Source of the DNA: Faecalibacillus faecis
GTDB taxonomy: Bacteria; Bacillota_I; Bacilli_A; Erysipelotrichales; Coprobacillaceae
Direction: 5' to 3'
Assembly: GCF_003024675.1 (NCBI RefSeq)
Contig: NZ_PYLP01000005.1
Location: forward strand, 62,001-126,000
DNA length: 64,000 nucleotides
The position numbers and the translations under genes are program-made. This document shows, piece after piece, positions 16,601-26,684 of the stretch. Each line of letters begins with the position of its first letter. Positions within the stretch are counted from its first letter, which is position 1. The notes under the pieces are model-generated. The model ran no database searches and was not told the origin of the DNA. It worked only from the letters and a program-made list of their open reading frames with translations.

Positions 16601-17922
16601 TGAATATATTGTGGGCGGTTAAAACATCTTTTATATTCTTCATTGTCACCGTAATCGAAAGAACCTACGATTTTATCATCCACATAAAATTCTAATTTAT
16701 TTTTTGACCAGTCAACACCAAAAATATGATAATCATCATTGAAGATTCCTTCTGGCAAGGTATAAGTAGATACCGATTTTGAATGATCTACATCAGCAAC
16801 CGATCCTGCATGTAAAGTTTGGTAAACTTTACGATTACTATTTCCACCTGCGTCACCATCTGCAGCACCTATCATTTCCATAATATCAATTTCACCACAA
16901 ACAGGCCAAGGAGCACCTTGTTCACTACTAATTCTTCCATCTAATGTAAAATCAGAACCTAATGTCCAAAATGCTGGGAAAGCACCTTTTCCTTTAGGAA
17001 GCTTCGCTTTCATTTCAATTCTTCCATATAAGAATTCTTGTTTACCATGAGTTCTAATACTTCCTGAATTATAAATAACTTGTCTATTTCCTCTAGGATT
17101 TTTATATTGGTCTTCTTTATCGCGATTAGTAACTTGTAATACTAATTGCCCATCTTTAACATAGACATTTTCAGGATCATTAACATAATGTTCTTGTTCA
17201 ACTCCTCTAATAGATCCTAATTCATAATCCCATTTTGATGTATCTAATTCTGTTTTATTAAAATCATCTGCCCAAACCATTTCATAGTTATCATCTTCTG
17301 TAGCTTCATTTTTCGCTTTAACAGATACATCATCAACCCATACTTCTTCATTAATAATATCTTGATTTCCATTTGTTTCTGTCCATTTAATAAATGCAAT
17401 AGATCCAGATGTGTTATCTCCAGAATTAAAAGTAAATTCTACATCTTGATATTGACCAGCTTTATCTTCTGATGAAGAAATTGTTGTCTCAATAGCATTT
17501 CCATTAATATCTTTTAATCCTGCACTTAAATCATTATCTTTTACTGCTAAAAATACTTGTCCTTTACCATTTGAAATCTTTACTTTTGCTCTAACGACAT
17601 AATCTGTATTTTTCTTAAAACTCACATTTTGAAAAACTGCTGCATTATTAGAATTTGATGGCAATTTTCCATAATAATTACCATTATCATTTTCAAATGT
17701 TCCTGTACCCGATTTTCTCCATGAGGATCCATTATTGTCAAAGCCACCATTAATAATTAAATCATTATTACGATTTAATTTTACCAAATCATGTTCATGA
17801 GTCACTTGTGACGTTGTACCTTGATTTGTATTCCCAGCAAATACCATTGCTGAATAAGAGCTAAGCATTGACATTGATGTCAATACGGATAAAACAACTT
17901 TTGTAACTTTTTTATTTTTCAT
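13672..17922 (-). CDS. Giant surface beta-glucanase with two CBM-GH16 units
   Basis: A 1416-residue secreted enzyme that should cut beta-1,3 or mixed-linkage beta-glucan outside the cell. After the signal peptide (cleavage near VFA, residue 29) come a CBM4/9-like beta-sandwich (about 50-200) and a GH16 catalytic domain (about 215-475) with GEIDIME: nucleophile Glu344, Asp346, acid/base Glu349. A short Ig-like part follows. The whole unit is then repeated, with its GH16 residues at Glu902, Asp904 and Glu907. The C-terminus has a further Ig-like region, an X2-like domain (VLTNEYLKTLSSGEHKV), a Pro/Asn/Asp repeat linker, and STKTGD-hydrophobic-KKKK, a variant wall anchor. Both active sites look intact. 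A cre site and ATTTACTAAAT repeats lie upstream. Confidence 0.92.
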   Translation of the reverse strand: MKNKKVTKVVLSVLTSMSMLSSYSAMVFAGNTNQGTTSQVTHEHDLVKLNRNNDLIINGGFDNNGSSWRKSGTGTFENDNGNYYGKLPSNSNNAAVFQNVSFKKNTDYVVRAKVKISNGKGQVFLAVKDNDLSAGLKDINGNAIETTISSSEDKAGQYQDVEFTFNSGDNTSGSIAFIKWTETNGNQDIINEEVWVDDVSVKAKNEATEDDNYEMVWADDFNKTELDTSKWDYELGSIRGVEQEHYVNDPENVYVKDGQLVLQVTNRDKEDQYKNPRGNRQVIYNSGSIRTHGKQEFLYGRIEMKAKLPKGKGAFPAFWTLGSDFTLDGRISSEQGAPWPVCGEIDIMEMIGAADGDAGGNSNRKVYQTLHAGSVADVDHSKSVSTYTLPEGIFNDDYHIFGVDWSKNKLEFYVDDKIVGSFDYGDNEEYKRCFNRPQYIQLNLATGGNWAGDAGNDLAGQKYEVDYVYYGQNAQQKADSEEYYKNAIKISGEHDVTMTEGEMPNLLEGVTSDQDSILDYSIDNEYSFKTKGGLTSVDLVCSGKNDKQSLKKLRPGKYNLYYTARSSTDSTKPATRRTVILTVLPNGKQDLIELDRELIKNGSFEDGDNPSTGYQISSRTSWDVTNAQFTKYPGCASEGDWCGFLPENSGNANIYQFVNLKKNTKYKLKAKVQLTEVGQTMFVNLKKNAQNLVNGNEVTVKCTEENKGQYQDVELNIDTGNEESIFGNANTANLTVCFMKWTESTSDATYRGKVFVDDVSLTEVRNEDDNYNLVWADEFNETELDKNNWGYELGHIRGLEQQHYTNSKDNVYLEDGNLVIKATNRKTEDQYEVTQGDTTRKVIYDSGSVRTHGKQEFLYGRIEMKAKLPKGQAVFPAFWTLGSDFHLDGNIAQGIGWPDSGEIDIMELIGNGTAGGFNGNRQVYQTLHYGTNGEDDGKYAGHGTCYTLPSGIFNDDYHVFGINWSKGKIEWYVDDQIVRTVDYSDDQRALECIDRPQYIEFNLALGGAWPGAAGENLAGTKYEVDYVRYARNEQQQKDADTFYANAYKINGEKDVTMTEGETPDLLAGITSDKESIVDYSINDEPMFTNVGGNTHVSLLCTGKNDTESLKSLKPGSYNLYYTAYKEGDTVSARTRRQVSLTVEERTFEKDLAKSQLELNGAIGSTLETIKLPAGWEFLNPKDKISEESQEVDVIYPAIGGKVGKAIINGYEKAVIVSGENTKLEYNASKPLEITINVSARNIQKVLVDGKEIDTKYYTIENISRAVNGNSKVVLTNEYLKTLSSGEHKVEIQTTAGNVDTIFTVVKSNSGKDDNENPNPETGKDDNEKPNPGTGSDDNQKPNTGTENKDSQTNVDNKKNESVEGVSNTNNETTKNAQTTTQKSTKTGDQAPVEIFIGCCLVSFIAIIALKKKKALK

Positions 17923-17945
17923 ACATTTTCCCTTTCCTTTTTAAT

Positions 17946-17959
17946 TGTTACCGCTTACA
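17946..17959 (-). promoter_or_regulatory. cre site (CcpA catabolite repression) at the GH16 promoter
   Basis: TGTAAGCGGTAACA on the minus strand fits the cre consensus TGWNANCGNTNWCA at every fixed position. It overlaps the predicted transcription start, a position where CcpA binding represses. Confidence 0.85.
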
Positions 17960-17964
17960 AATAA

Positions 17965-17994
17965 GTATTATTACATATTTTTAGTAAATGTCAA
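17965..17994 (-). promoter_or_regulatory. Promoter of the GH16 gene
   Basis: TTGACA (17989-17994) and TAATAC (17965-17970) are 18 bases apart on the minus strand. A TTTAGTAAAT repeat (17980-17989, plus strand) sits in the spacer. Confidence 0.6.
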
Positions 17995-18117
17995 TACATA
18001 CATTACTTATTTATACGTATATTTTCACTAAATTTAGCTATTATAAGTATATTTACAATTATTGTATAGTGTTAATTTTATTTTTATTTACTAAATTAAA
18101 TATGTTATTTAGTAAAT
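17979..18117. repeat. Array of ATTTACTAAAT elements upstream of GH16
   Basis: ATTTACTAAAT occurs at 18086-18096, its reverse complement ATTTAGTAAAT at 18107-18117, a third copy TTTAGTAAAT at 17980-17989 inside the promoter spacer, and a looser TTTCACTAAATTT at about 18023-18035. Each is a near-palindrome. The region is very AT-rich, so chance contributes, but the two 11-bp copies are exact. Confidence 0.55.
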
Positions 18118-18127
18118 ATTTGTCAAT

Positions 18128-18165
18128 AAATAAAAAACTTCCTAAACTTAATTAGGAAGTTTTTC
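18128..18165 (-). terminator. Terminator of the first GH1 gene
   Basis: The stem AAACTTCCTAA / TTAGGAAGTTT is flanked by A and T runs on both sides, so it could act in either direction. It lies directly after the GH1 stop codon on the minus strand. Confidence 0.83.
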
Positions 18166-18167
18166 TT

Positions 18168-19604
<1,437 letters not shown>

Positions 19605-19627
19605 TTACCTCCGTCTTCTTTTTTAAC

Positions 19628-19633
19628 ATTATA
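19628..19633 (-). promoter_or_regulatory. -10 element of the first GH1 promoter
   Basis: A consensus TATAAT lies 27 bases before the gene. At the proper distance the -35 is TTTCTC, which is poor. No palindromic operator or antiterminator site was recognised nearby. Confidence 0.5.
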
Positions 19634-19729
19634 TCATAAGAATTCTAAGCGAGAAACTTCCTCATTTCATTTAAAAGAATATTCACAAAATTATCCTTAT
19701 AAAATGAATGCCTTGTAAATTCTATTTAC

Positions 19730-19757
19730 AAAAGAAAACCTTGAGTTTCCTCAAGGC
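19730..19757 (-). terminator. Terminator of the gltB-gltD operon
   Basis: CCTTGAG-GAAA-CTCAAGG (19739-19756), a 7-bp stem closed by a stable GAAA tetraloop, is followed by TTTTCTTTT on the minus strand. Confidence 0.85.
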
Positions 19758-19791
19758 TTTCTAAAAATGATTGTGAGTCTATTTTGATATT

Positions 19792-21264
19792 CTATAAATT
19801 AGAATATCCCATTAAATCTTCATCAACAGCACGTGCAACTTCACGTCCTTCTCTTATTGCCCAAACAACAAGAGATTGTCCTCGACGCATATCACCAGCA
19901 ACATAAAGTTGATTTTGATTTGTTTGGTAATTTTCATCAGCCACATTTCCTCGTGGTGTAAGTTTTACATCAAATGCTTTAGCAACATGGTCTTCGCACC
20001 CAATGAAACCTGCTGCGATTAAAACAACATCAACATCAAGTGTTTTTTCGCTTCCTTTGACAGGAACCATTTGTCTGCGACCTTCAACTTGTTTTGATTC
20101 AAGTGAAACAATAATAGCTTGTTTGATATTTCCTTTATCATCTTTGATAAATTCTTTAACTGTTGTTTGATAAAGACGTGGATCATTTCCAAAAACAGCA
20201 ATGGCCTCATTTTGTCCATAATCTGTCTTTTTAACACGAGGCCATTCTGGCCATGGATTTGAATCTAAACGTTCATGGGGTGGTTCTGGCATCATTTCTA
20301 ATTGAATAACTGATTTACATCCTAAACGGATGGCTGAACCAACACAGTCATTTCCTGTATCTCCACCACCAATAACAAGAACATTTTTATCTTTTGTTTC
20401 AACAAAATCCTTATCTTCTAATTGGCTATTAAGTAATGATTTTGTAATTCTTGTAAGATAATCTACAGCAAAGTAAATTCCTTTAGCATCTCTACCAGGT
20501 ACTTGTATATCTCTTGCTTTTTTACTTCCACAAGCTAAAACAACACGATCAAATTCTTTGTAAAGTTCTTGAACTTGTTTTTTTGTTTCAATACCTGCTT
20601 TTGTTTTGAAAACAACACCTTCTTCTTCCATTAAATGCACACGGCGATCAATGATATGTTTTTCAAGTTTCATATTTGGAATACCATACATTAATAATCC
20701 ACCAATACGATCTTCTCTTTCAAAAACAGTTACTTGGTAACCTCTTTTATTTAATTGATCCGCTGCTGCAAGTCCTGAAGGCCCTGAGCCAATAACCGCA
20801 ATCTTTTTATCAATACGATGTTTTGGTGGTTGTGGTTGCATCCAATTAGAAGCATAGGCTGTTTCAATGATGGCATTTTCATTTTCTCTTACAGTAACAG
20901 AGTTTCCATTTAAACCACATGTACAGGCTGCTTCACATAAAGCAGGACAAACACGTGAGGTAAATTCTGGAAAATTATTTGTTTTTAGAAGTCTTTTAAG
21001 GGCTGCTTTATAATTTTTATGGAAGATCAAGTCATTCCATTCAGGAATCAAGTTGTTAAGTGGACAACCTGATACCATTCCTTGAATGACTTTTCCATTT
21101 TGACAGAAAGGAACTCCACAATCCATGCATCGAGCCCCTTGGCATGATTGTTCATCACGAGATAATGGTTTATGAAATTCATTAAAGTTTTTAATACGTT
21201 TTAATGGTTCAATTTCTGTTGATACTTGTCTTTCTATTTCTAAAAATCCTGTTGGCTTTCCCAT
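19792..21264 (-). CDS. gltD: Glutamate synthase (NADPH) small subunit
   Basis: A 490-residue flavoprotein that passes electrons from NADPH to the large subunit GltB for glutamate synthesis. The N-terminal Cys motifs ([14 protein letters not shown] and [12 protein letters not shown], later [15 protein letters not shown]) bind the Fe-S clusters. The FAD site is [13 protein letters not shown] and the NADPH site is [27 protein letters not shown] is the family C-terminal FAD block. Length is typical. It follows gltB by 3 bases and is clearly co-transcribed and probably co-translated. Confidence 0.95.
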   Translation of the reverse strand: MGKPTGFLEIERQVSTEIEPLKRIKNFNEFHKPLSRDEQSCQGARCMDCGVPFCQNGKVIQGMVSGCPLNNLIPEWNDLIFHKNYKAALKRLLKTNNFPEFTSRVCPALCEAACTCGLNGNSVTVRENENAIIETAYASNWMQPQPPKHRIDKKIAVIGSGPSGLAAADQLNKRGYQVTVFEREDRIGGLLMYGIPNMKLEKHIIDRRVHLMEEEGVVFKTKAGIETKKQVQELYKEFDRVVLACGSKKARDIQVPGRDAKGIYFAVDYLTRITKSLLNSQLEDKDFVETKDKNVLVIGGGDTGNDCVGSAIRLGCKSVIQLEMMPEPPHERLDSNPWPEWPRVKKTDYGQNEAIAVFGNDPRLYQTTVKEFIKDDKGNIKQAIIVSLESKQVEGRRQMVPVKGSEKTLDVDVVLIAAGFIGCEDHVAKAFDVKLTPRGNVADENYQTNQNQLYVAGDMRRGQSLVVWAIREGREVARAVDEDLMGYSNL

Positions 21265-21267
21265 AAT

Positions 21268-24200
21268 CTACATTCCTTTCTTAAAAGCATTAAATGCTTC
21301 TACTTTTGCTTGTTCATTTGTAAGTCCCTGTTGTTCAAATGAACTAATAAGTGACATCATACGCTTATAATCATGAGGAACAACTTTTTTAAAGTGAGCA
21401 ACCTCATTACCAAAATCATCTAAGATTTTCTTTGCTACATTTGAATTTGTGTATTTGTAATGCTTTTGAATCATTTCTCTTAATTGATCTTCATCATAAC
21501 GTGACTTCACATTTTTATATTCTACAAGTTCTTTATTAACATGTTCATAGAATGTATTATCTGGATCATAAACATAGGCAATACCTCCAGACATACCAGC
21601 TGCAAAGTTACGTCCTGTTTTTCCTAGAACAACAACCATACCACCTGTCATATATTCAAGACCATGATCTCCAATACCTTCAACAACGGCATGAGCTCCT
21701 GAGTTACGTACAGCAAATCTTTCACCTGCAACCCCATTAATATAAACTTCACCCGAAGTTGCTCCATATAAAGCAACGTTACCAATGATAATATTATCTT
21801 CTGGTGTAATTGTAGAATCTTTTGGTGGAACAACAATCAATTTACCACCTGATAATCCTTTTCCAAAGTAATCATTACTATCTCCATAAAGATGTAATGT
21901 TAAACCTTGAGGAATGAAGGCACCAAATGATTGACCTCCAGCTCCATAACAATTAACTTTAAAAGTATCTTCTTCTAAAGAAGTTCCATATTTCTTTGTG
22001 ATTTCAGATCCAAAGAGTGTACCAAATGAACGATCAATATTTGTCACACGGACATCAATTTCTTTATTTTGATGTTTATCTAATGCATCTTTTAATTGTT
22101 TATAAAGTACTGTTGTATCTTTTACTTCATTAAGTTTGAAATCATATTCATTATTTTTTTCATGATGACTATGTTTACTAGAAGTATATGGATTATTTAA
22201 GATTCTTGATAAATCAATATTTTCAATATCATCTCTTGCTTCTAATAAATCACTACGACCAACCATTTCATCAACTGTTTTAAAACCAAGTTGAGCCATG
22301 TATTCTCTTAATTCTTGAGCAACAAAACGCATAAAGTTTTCCACATATTCAGGTTTACCTTTAAAACGTTTTCTTAAAATTGGATTTTGTGTAGCAACTC
22401 CAACTGGACATGTATCTAAGTTACAAACTCTCATCATAACACATCCCATCGTAACAAGCGGTGCTGTCGCAAAACCAAATTCTTCTGCCCCAAGTAATGT
22501 CGCAATTGCAAGATCTCTACCTGTCATTAATTTACCATCAGTTTCAATAACAACACGACTTCTTAAATCATTCATAATCAAGGTTTGATGAGCTTCAGCT
22601 AAACCAAGTTCCCAAGGAAGTCCAGCATTGTAAACAGAGTTTTTAGGAGCAGCTCCGGTTCCTCCATCATATCCTGAAATAAGGATAACACCCGCACCGG
22701 CTTTAGCAACACCAGCTGCAACAGTACCAACTCCTGCTTCAGATACAAGTTTGACTGAAATACGTGCATCTTTATTCGCATTTTTTAAGTCATAAATTAA
22801 TTGCGCTAAATCTTCAATTGAATAAATATCATGATGTGGTGGTGGTGAAATTAAACTTACTCCTGGTGTTGAATGTCTTGTTTTAGCAATCCATGGATAA
22901 ACTTTACCACCTGGTAAGTGTCCACCTTCTCCTGGTTTTGCCCCTTGTGCCATTTTGATTTGAATTTCATTAGCACTACATAAGTATTCACTCGTAACAC
23001 CAAAACGTCCTGAAGCCACTTGTTTAATGGCAGAACATTTACTATCACCATTAGAAAGTGTTTCAAATCTTTCTGGATCTTCTCCACCTTCTCCACTGTT
23101 TGATTTACCATGGAGTCGATTCATCGCAATAGCCATTGTTTCATGAGCCTCTTTTGAAATTGATCCATAAGACATTGCTCCTGTTTTAAATCTTTTAACA
23201 ATTGATTCAACAGGTTCTACTTCATCAATTGGAATAGATTTTGTCTTTTTAAATTTCATAAGACCTCTTAAATTTAAATGAGATCCTTCTTCATCAATCA
23301 TTTTTGAATATTCTTTAAATAATTGATAATCACCTAAACGTGTAGCTTGTTGTAATTTATGAATTGTTGCTGGATTATAAAGATGTTCTTCTTTTCCTGA
23401 TCTTTCTTTATGATCTCCAGCACTATCTAGAGTAACATCAACATCTAATCCTAATGGATCATAAACTTGATTATGTCGATATTCTACATCGGCTTCAATA
23501 TCTTTAATTGTTTTTCCTTCAATACGACTTACTGTTTTTGGGAAGTATTTATTGACTAAATCACTTGATAATCCAATTGCTTCAAAGTTTTGAGATCCAC
23601 GATAAGATTGAATTGTACTAATACCCATTTTAGAAGCAATTTTAACAATACCATGTAAAATACCACTATTATAATCATCAACAGCTGCATAGTAATCCTT
23701 ATTTAATAAACCTTGATTGATTAAATCAAAGATTGTATCTTGAGCTAAATAACCATTGATAGCAGAAACTCCATAACCAAGTAAAGTTGCATAATGATGG
23801 ACTTCTCTTGGTTCAGCAGATTCAAGAATTAAAGCTAAACTATTACGTTTTTTTGTTCTTACTAAATATGAGTTAACAGCTCCAACAGCAAGTAATGATG
23901 GAATTGGTAAGTGGTTATCATCAACTGTTCTATCAGATAAGATAACAATATTACATCCTTCATGATAACGTTTATCTACTTCTACAAAGACACGATCAAT
24001 AGCTTTTTCTAAAGATGTGTTTTTGATATAAGTAATATTCACTTCACCAACTTTAAATCCTTCTTTTTTCAAGTTTTTGATTTTTAAAATATCGGTATTA
24101 CTTAAAATAGGATGATTGATTTTTAATAAGTGACAGTTTTCTGGTTTATCTTCCAACATATTTCCATCACGACCAATACAAATACTTGTAGAAGTAATGA

Positions 24201-25773
24201 TTTCTTCACGAATCGCATCGATTGGTGGATTGGTTACTTGAGCAAATAATTGTTTAAAGTAATTGAATAATGGTGGATGTTTTGTTGATAAAGCAGCAAT
24301 TGGTGTATCATTTCCCATTGCGACAATATTTTCATTTCCTGTAAGTGCTAAGTTTTTAATATAGTTTGTATCTTCATAACTATAGCCATGAATTTTTTGA
24401 AGTTTTGTAAGTTCTTCCCCTTCATATCTTTCTACACGCACACTAGGAATACGCATATCTTTTAAATTAATTAAATTGCTTTCTAACCATTCTCCATAAG
24501 GTTGTTTTATAGCATATGTTTCTTTTAAAACATCATCTTCAATAAGTTCGCCTTTGACTGTATCGACAAGTAACATTTTTCCTGGTCTTAATCTTTCTTT
24601 TAAGACGATATCACTTGCGGGAATATCTAATGAACCTACTTCTGAAGATAAGACAAGATAATGATCTTTAGTAATATAATAGCGTGATGGTCTTAAACCA
24701 TTTCTATCTAAGATAGCCCCCATGATATCTCCATCGCTAAATAAGATTGAAGCTGGTCCATCCCAAGGTTCCATTAATGTCGCATTATATTCATAGAAGT
24801 CTTTCTTTGTTTGTGACATACTTTTATCATTTTCATAAGGTTCTGGAATACACATCATGACAGCACGTGGCAATTCCATCCCTGACATAACTAAGAATTC
24901 TAAAGTATTATCTAACATTGCTGAATCGGAACCATTAACGTCTACTACTGGATAAACTTTTGTAGTATCGACCGCATCTGTTGCCATGTTTTCTTCACGG
25001 CATAACATATTATTGGCATTTCCTTTAATTGTATTGATTTCACCATTGTGAACAATAAATCTATTTGGATGTGCTCTTCTCCATGATGGCATTGTATTCG
25101 TAGAGAAACGTGAGTGAACTAAAGCAATCGCACTTTTATAATCTTTGTTTTGTAAATCTTTAAAGAATAGTCTTAATTGTTGAACTAAGAACATTCCTTT
25201 ATAAACAATTGTACGACTTGAAAGTGAACAAACATACGTATCTTCAAATTGACTTTGTTCAAAGATTCTTCTTACTTGATAAAGTTTTCGATCAAAATCT
25301 AATCCTGCTTCTACATCACTTGATTTTTCTACAAAAGCTTGGACAATAAATGGCATTGCATCAAGTGCTTTCTTCCCTAATACTTTAGGTACTGTAGGTA
25401 CTTCACGCCATCCTAAAAAAATGAGTCCTTCTTTTTTTACAATTGTTTCAAACATCTTTTTCACACGTAAACGAATTTTTTCGTCTTGTGGCATAAAGAA
25501 CATACCAACCCCATAATTTCCTTTTTTAGGTAATTGAAATTCTTTAATAACTTTTTGGAAATAATCATCAGGAATTTGTGTCAGAATTCCAACACCATCT
25601 CCTGTTTCTCCAGCGGCATCCTTTCCTGCACGATGTTCTAATTGTTCAACAATTTTTAAAGCATCATCCACTGTTTTATAAGTTTTTAATCCTTTGATGT
25701 TAACAACGGCCCCTATTCCGCAGTTATCATGTTCAAATGACTGATCATATAAACCTCGATTTTCTTTGTTCAT
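21268..25773 (-). CDS. gltB: Glutamate synthase large subunit
   Basis: A 1501-residue enzyme that takes the amide of glutamine and makes two glutamates from 2-oxoglutarate. The class II glutaminase nucleophile is Cys18 in HDNCGIGAV; the family removes the preceding propeptide to expose it. The central and FMN domains carry GEGGEDPERF, KPGEGGHLPGGKV and SGYDGGTGAAPK, and the 3Fe-4S segment is MRVCNLDTCPVGVATQ. The C-terminal beta-helix follows with GEVYINGVAGERFAVRNSGA. GGAGGG 7 bases before ATG 25773 fixes the start; the 36 upstream codons are excluded. Its promoter contains a near-palindrome. Confidence 0.96.
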   Translation of the reverse strand: MNKENRGLYDQSFEHDNCGIGAVVNIKGLKTYKTVDDALKIVEQLEHRAGKDAAGETGDGVGILTQIPDDYFQKVIKEFQLPKKGNYGVGMFFMPQDEKIRLRVKKMFETIVKKEGLIFLGWREVPTVPKVLGKKALDAMPFIVQAFVEKSSDVEAGLDFDRKLYQVRRIFEQSQFEDTYVCSLSSRTIVYKGMFLVQQLRLFFKDLQNKDYKSAIALVHSRFSTNTMPSWRRAHPNRFIVHNGEINTIKGNANNMLCREENMATDAVDTTKVYPVVDVNGSDSAMLDNTLEFLVMSGMELPRAVMMCIPEPYENDKSMSQTKKDFYEYNATLMEPWDGPASILFSDGDIMGAILDRNGLRPSRYYITKDHYLVLSSEVGSLDIPASDIVLKERLRPGKMLLVDTVKGELIEDDVLKETYAIKQPYGEWLESNLINLKDMRIPSVRVERYEGEELTKLQKIHGYSYEDTNYIKNLALTGNENIVAMGNDTPIAALSTKHPPLFNYFKQLFAQVTNPPIDAIREEIITSTSICIGRDGNMLEDKPENCHLLKINHPILSNTDILKIKNLKKEGFKVGEVNITYIKNTSLEKAIDRVFVEVDKRYHEGCNIVILSDRTVDDNHLPIPSLLAVGAVNSYLVRTKKRNSLALILESAEPREVHHYATLLGYGVSAINGYLAQDTIFDLINQGLLNKDYYAAVDDYNSGILHGIVKIASKMGISTIQSYRGSQNFEAIGLSSDLVNKYFPKTVSRIEGKTIKDIEADVEYRHNQVYDPLGLDVDVTLDSAGDHKERSGKEEHLYNPATIHKLQQATRLGDYQLFKEYSKMIDEEGSHLNLRGLMKFKKTKSIPIDEVEPVESIVKRFKTGAMSYGSISKEAHETMAIAMNRLHGKSNSGEGGEDPERFETLSNGDSKCSAIKQVASGRFGVTSEYLCSANEIQIKMAQGAKPGEGGHLPGGKVYPWIAKTRHSTPGVSLISPPPHHDIYSIEDLAQLIYDLKNANKDARISVKLVSEAGVGTVAAGVAKAGAGVILISGYDGGTGAAPKNSVYNAGLPWELGLAEAHQTLIMNDLRSRVVIETDGKLMTGRDLAIATLLGAEEFGFATAPLVTMGCVMMRVCNLDTCPVGVATQNPILRKRFKGKPEYVENFMRFVAQELREYMAQLGFKTVDEMVGRSDLLEARDDIENIDLSRILNNPYTSSKHSHHEKNNEYDFKLNEVKDTTVLYKQLKDALDKHQNKEIDVRVTNIDRSFGTLFGSEITKKYGTSLEEDTFKVNCYGAGGQSFGAFIPQGLTLHLYGDSNDYFGKGLSGGKLIVVPPKDSTITPEDNIIIGNVALYGATSGEVYINGVAGERFAVRNSGAHAVVEGIGDHGLEYMTGGMVVVLGKTGRNFAAGMSGGIAYVYDPDNTFYEHVNKELVEYKNVKSRYDEDQLREMIQKHYKYTNSNVAKKILDDFGNEVAHFKKVVPHDYKRMMSLISSFEQQGLTNEQAKVEAFNAFKKGM

Positions 25774-25802
25774 AAAGGTTCCCTCCTTTTTTAGTATAGT
25801 TA

Positions 25803-25831
25803 GAATAGCACATTTAGTAATATGTGTAAAG
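25803..25831 (-). promoter_or_regulatory. Promoter of gltB-gltD with overlapping near-palindrome
   Basis: On the minus strand TTTACA, a 17-base spacer and TATTCT occupy about 25803-25831. The spacer and -35 edge contain CACATTTAGTAATATGTG (25809-25826), whose five outer bases on each side are perfectly inverted. This would suit a dimeric repressor. Confidence 0.55.
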
Positions 25832-25980
25832 ACTTTGGTATTTTTTAGGATTTTTCTAAAAAGTAAGCGGATTGTATACATTTTTTAATGTTTTATCACT
25901 GTTTTGATAATCTTTTTTTACTAATTTAATAAATTTATTTCAGTTTGTAAATGAAAAATTTTTAAAATTTTTTTAATTTA

Positions 25981-26009
25981 TTGGAAATAAAGAGTAAAAA
26001 GAGTAGAAT
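25981..26009 (+). promoter_or_regulatory. Promoter of the pduL-like gene
   Basis: TTGGAA (25981-25986) and TAGAAT (26004-26009) are 17 bases apart. The 250-base divergent gap to gltB is otherwise very AT-rich, with poly-A/T runs at about 25950-25980 that may act as an UP element. I see no gene in it. Confidence 0.6.
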
Positions 26010-26043
26010 AAAGATAGTATTAATATGGAAAGAGGAGAAAAAT

Positions 26044-26616
26044 ATGGAAGATATGTTTATTGTCGAAACTTCTGCTAGACATATTCACTTAAGTGAAAAA
26101 GATTTAGCAACTTTATTTGGTGAAGGTCATCAATTAACAAATAAAAAAGATTTATCTCAACCAGGTCAATTTGCTTGTGTTGAAAGAGTAAAAGTAATTG
26201 GACCTAAAGGAGAATTAAATATGTCTGTTTTAGGACCTACTAGAAAAAAAACTCAAGTAGAAATTTCTTTAACAGATGCAAGAAGCATTGGGGTTCAAGC
26301 CTTAATTAGAGAATCAGGAGATATCGAAGGAACTGCTGGATGCAAACTTGTTGGACCTGCTGGTGAAGTAGAAATCCCATGTGGTGTCATCGCCGCTAAA
26401 AGACATATTCACTTAACACCTGAAGATGCTGAAAAATTTGGTGTTAAAGATAAAGAAATCGTTAAAGTTGAAATCAATACTGAAGGACGTTCTTTGATTT
26501 TTGGTGATGTTGTTTGTCGTGTAAGCGCTTCATATGCTACAGCAATGCACATTGATACAGATGAAAGCAATGCAGCTGCTTGTGGTAGAGAAGTTTACGG
26601 TAAAATCGTAAAATAA
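26044..26616 (+). CDS. PduL-type phosphate acyltransferase (phosphotransacylase)
   Basis: A 190-residue PduL/PTAC-family enzyme that exchanges acyl-CoA and acyl-phosphate, linking acetyl- or propanoyl-CoA to ATP formation by a kinase. The two tandem domains each bear the zinc-binding ARHIHLS / AKRHIHLT motif (near residues 10 and 119), and the C-terminal MHIDTDESNAA supplies further ligands. The frame is open to 25981, but AGAGGAG lies 6 bases before ATG 26044. No shell proteins or diol dehydratase genes surround it, and it lacks an N-terminal microcompartment-targeting extension, so a housekeeping Pta role is more likely than a Pdu one. Confidence 0.92.
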   Translation: MEDMFIVETSARHIHLSEKDLATLFGEGHQLTNKKDLSQPGQFACVERVKVIGPKGELNMSVLGPTRKKTQVEISLTDARSIGVQALIRESGDIEGTAGCKLVGPAGEVEIPCGVIAAKRHIHLTPEDAEKFGVKDKEIVKVEINTEGRSLIFGDVVCRVSASYATAMHIDTDESNAAACGREVYGKIVK

Positions 26617-26625
26617 TAAACATTT

Positions 26626-26652
26626 AAGGTTCTGTAAATAGAGCCTTTTTTG
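26626..26652 (+). terminator. Terminator of the pduL-like gene
   Basis: AAGGTTCT / AGAGCCTT (26626-26633 with 26640-26647) with a 6-base loop, followed by six Ts. Confidence 0.83.
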
Positions 26653-26662
26653 TTATTTATGA

Positions 26663-26668
26663 TATAAT
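26663..26668 (+). promoter_or_regulatory. -10 element before the DUF4230 gene
   Basis: A consensus TATAAT directly after the preceding terminator. No convincing -35 is present at 16-18 bases. The leader would be only about ten bases long. Confidence 0.4.
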
Positions 26669-26684
26669 GATGTCGGGTGATGAT

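Noticed and set aside
25774-25881. 36-codon N-terminal extension of GltB
   Set aside because: It would move the glutaminase Cys far from the N-terminus; a good ribosome site precedes ATG 25773 and the extension covers the promoter.
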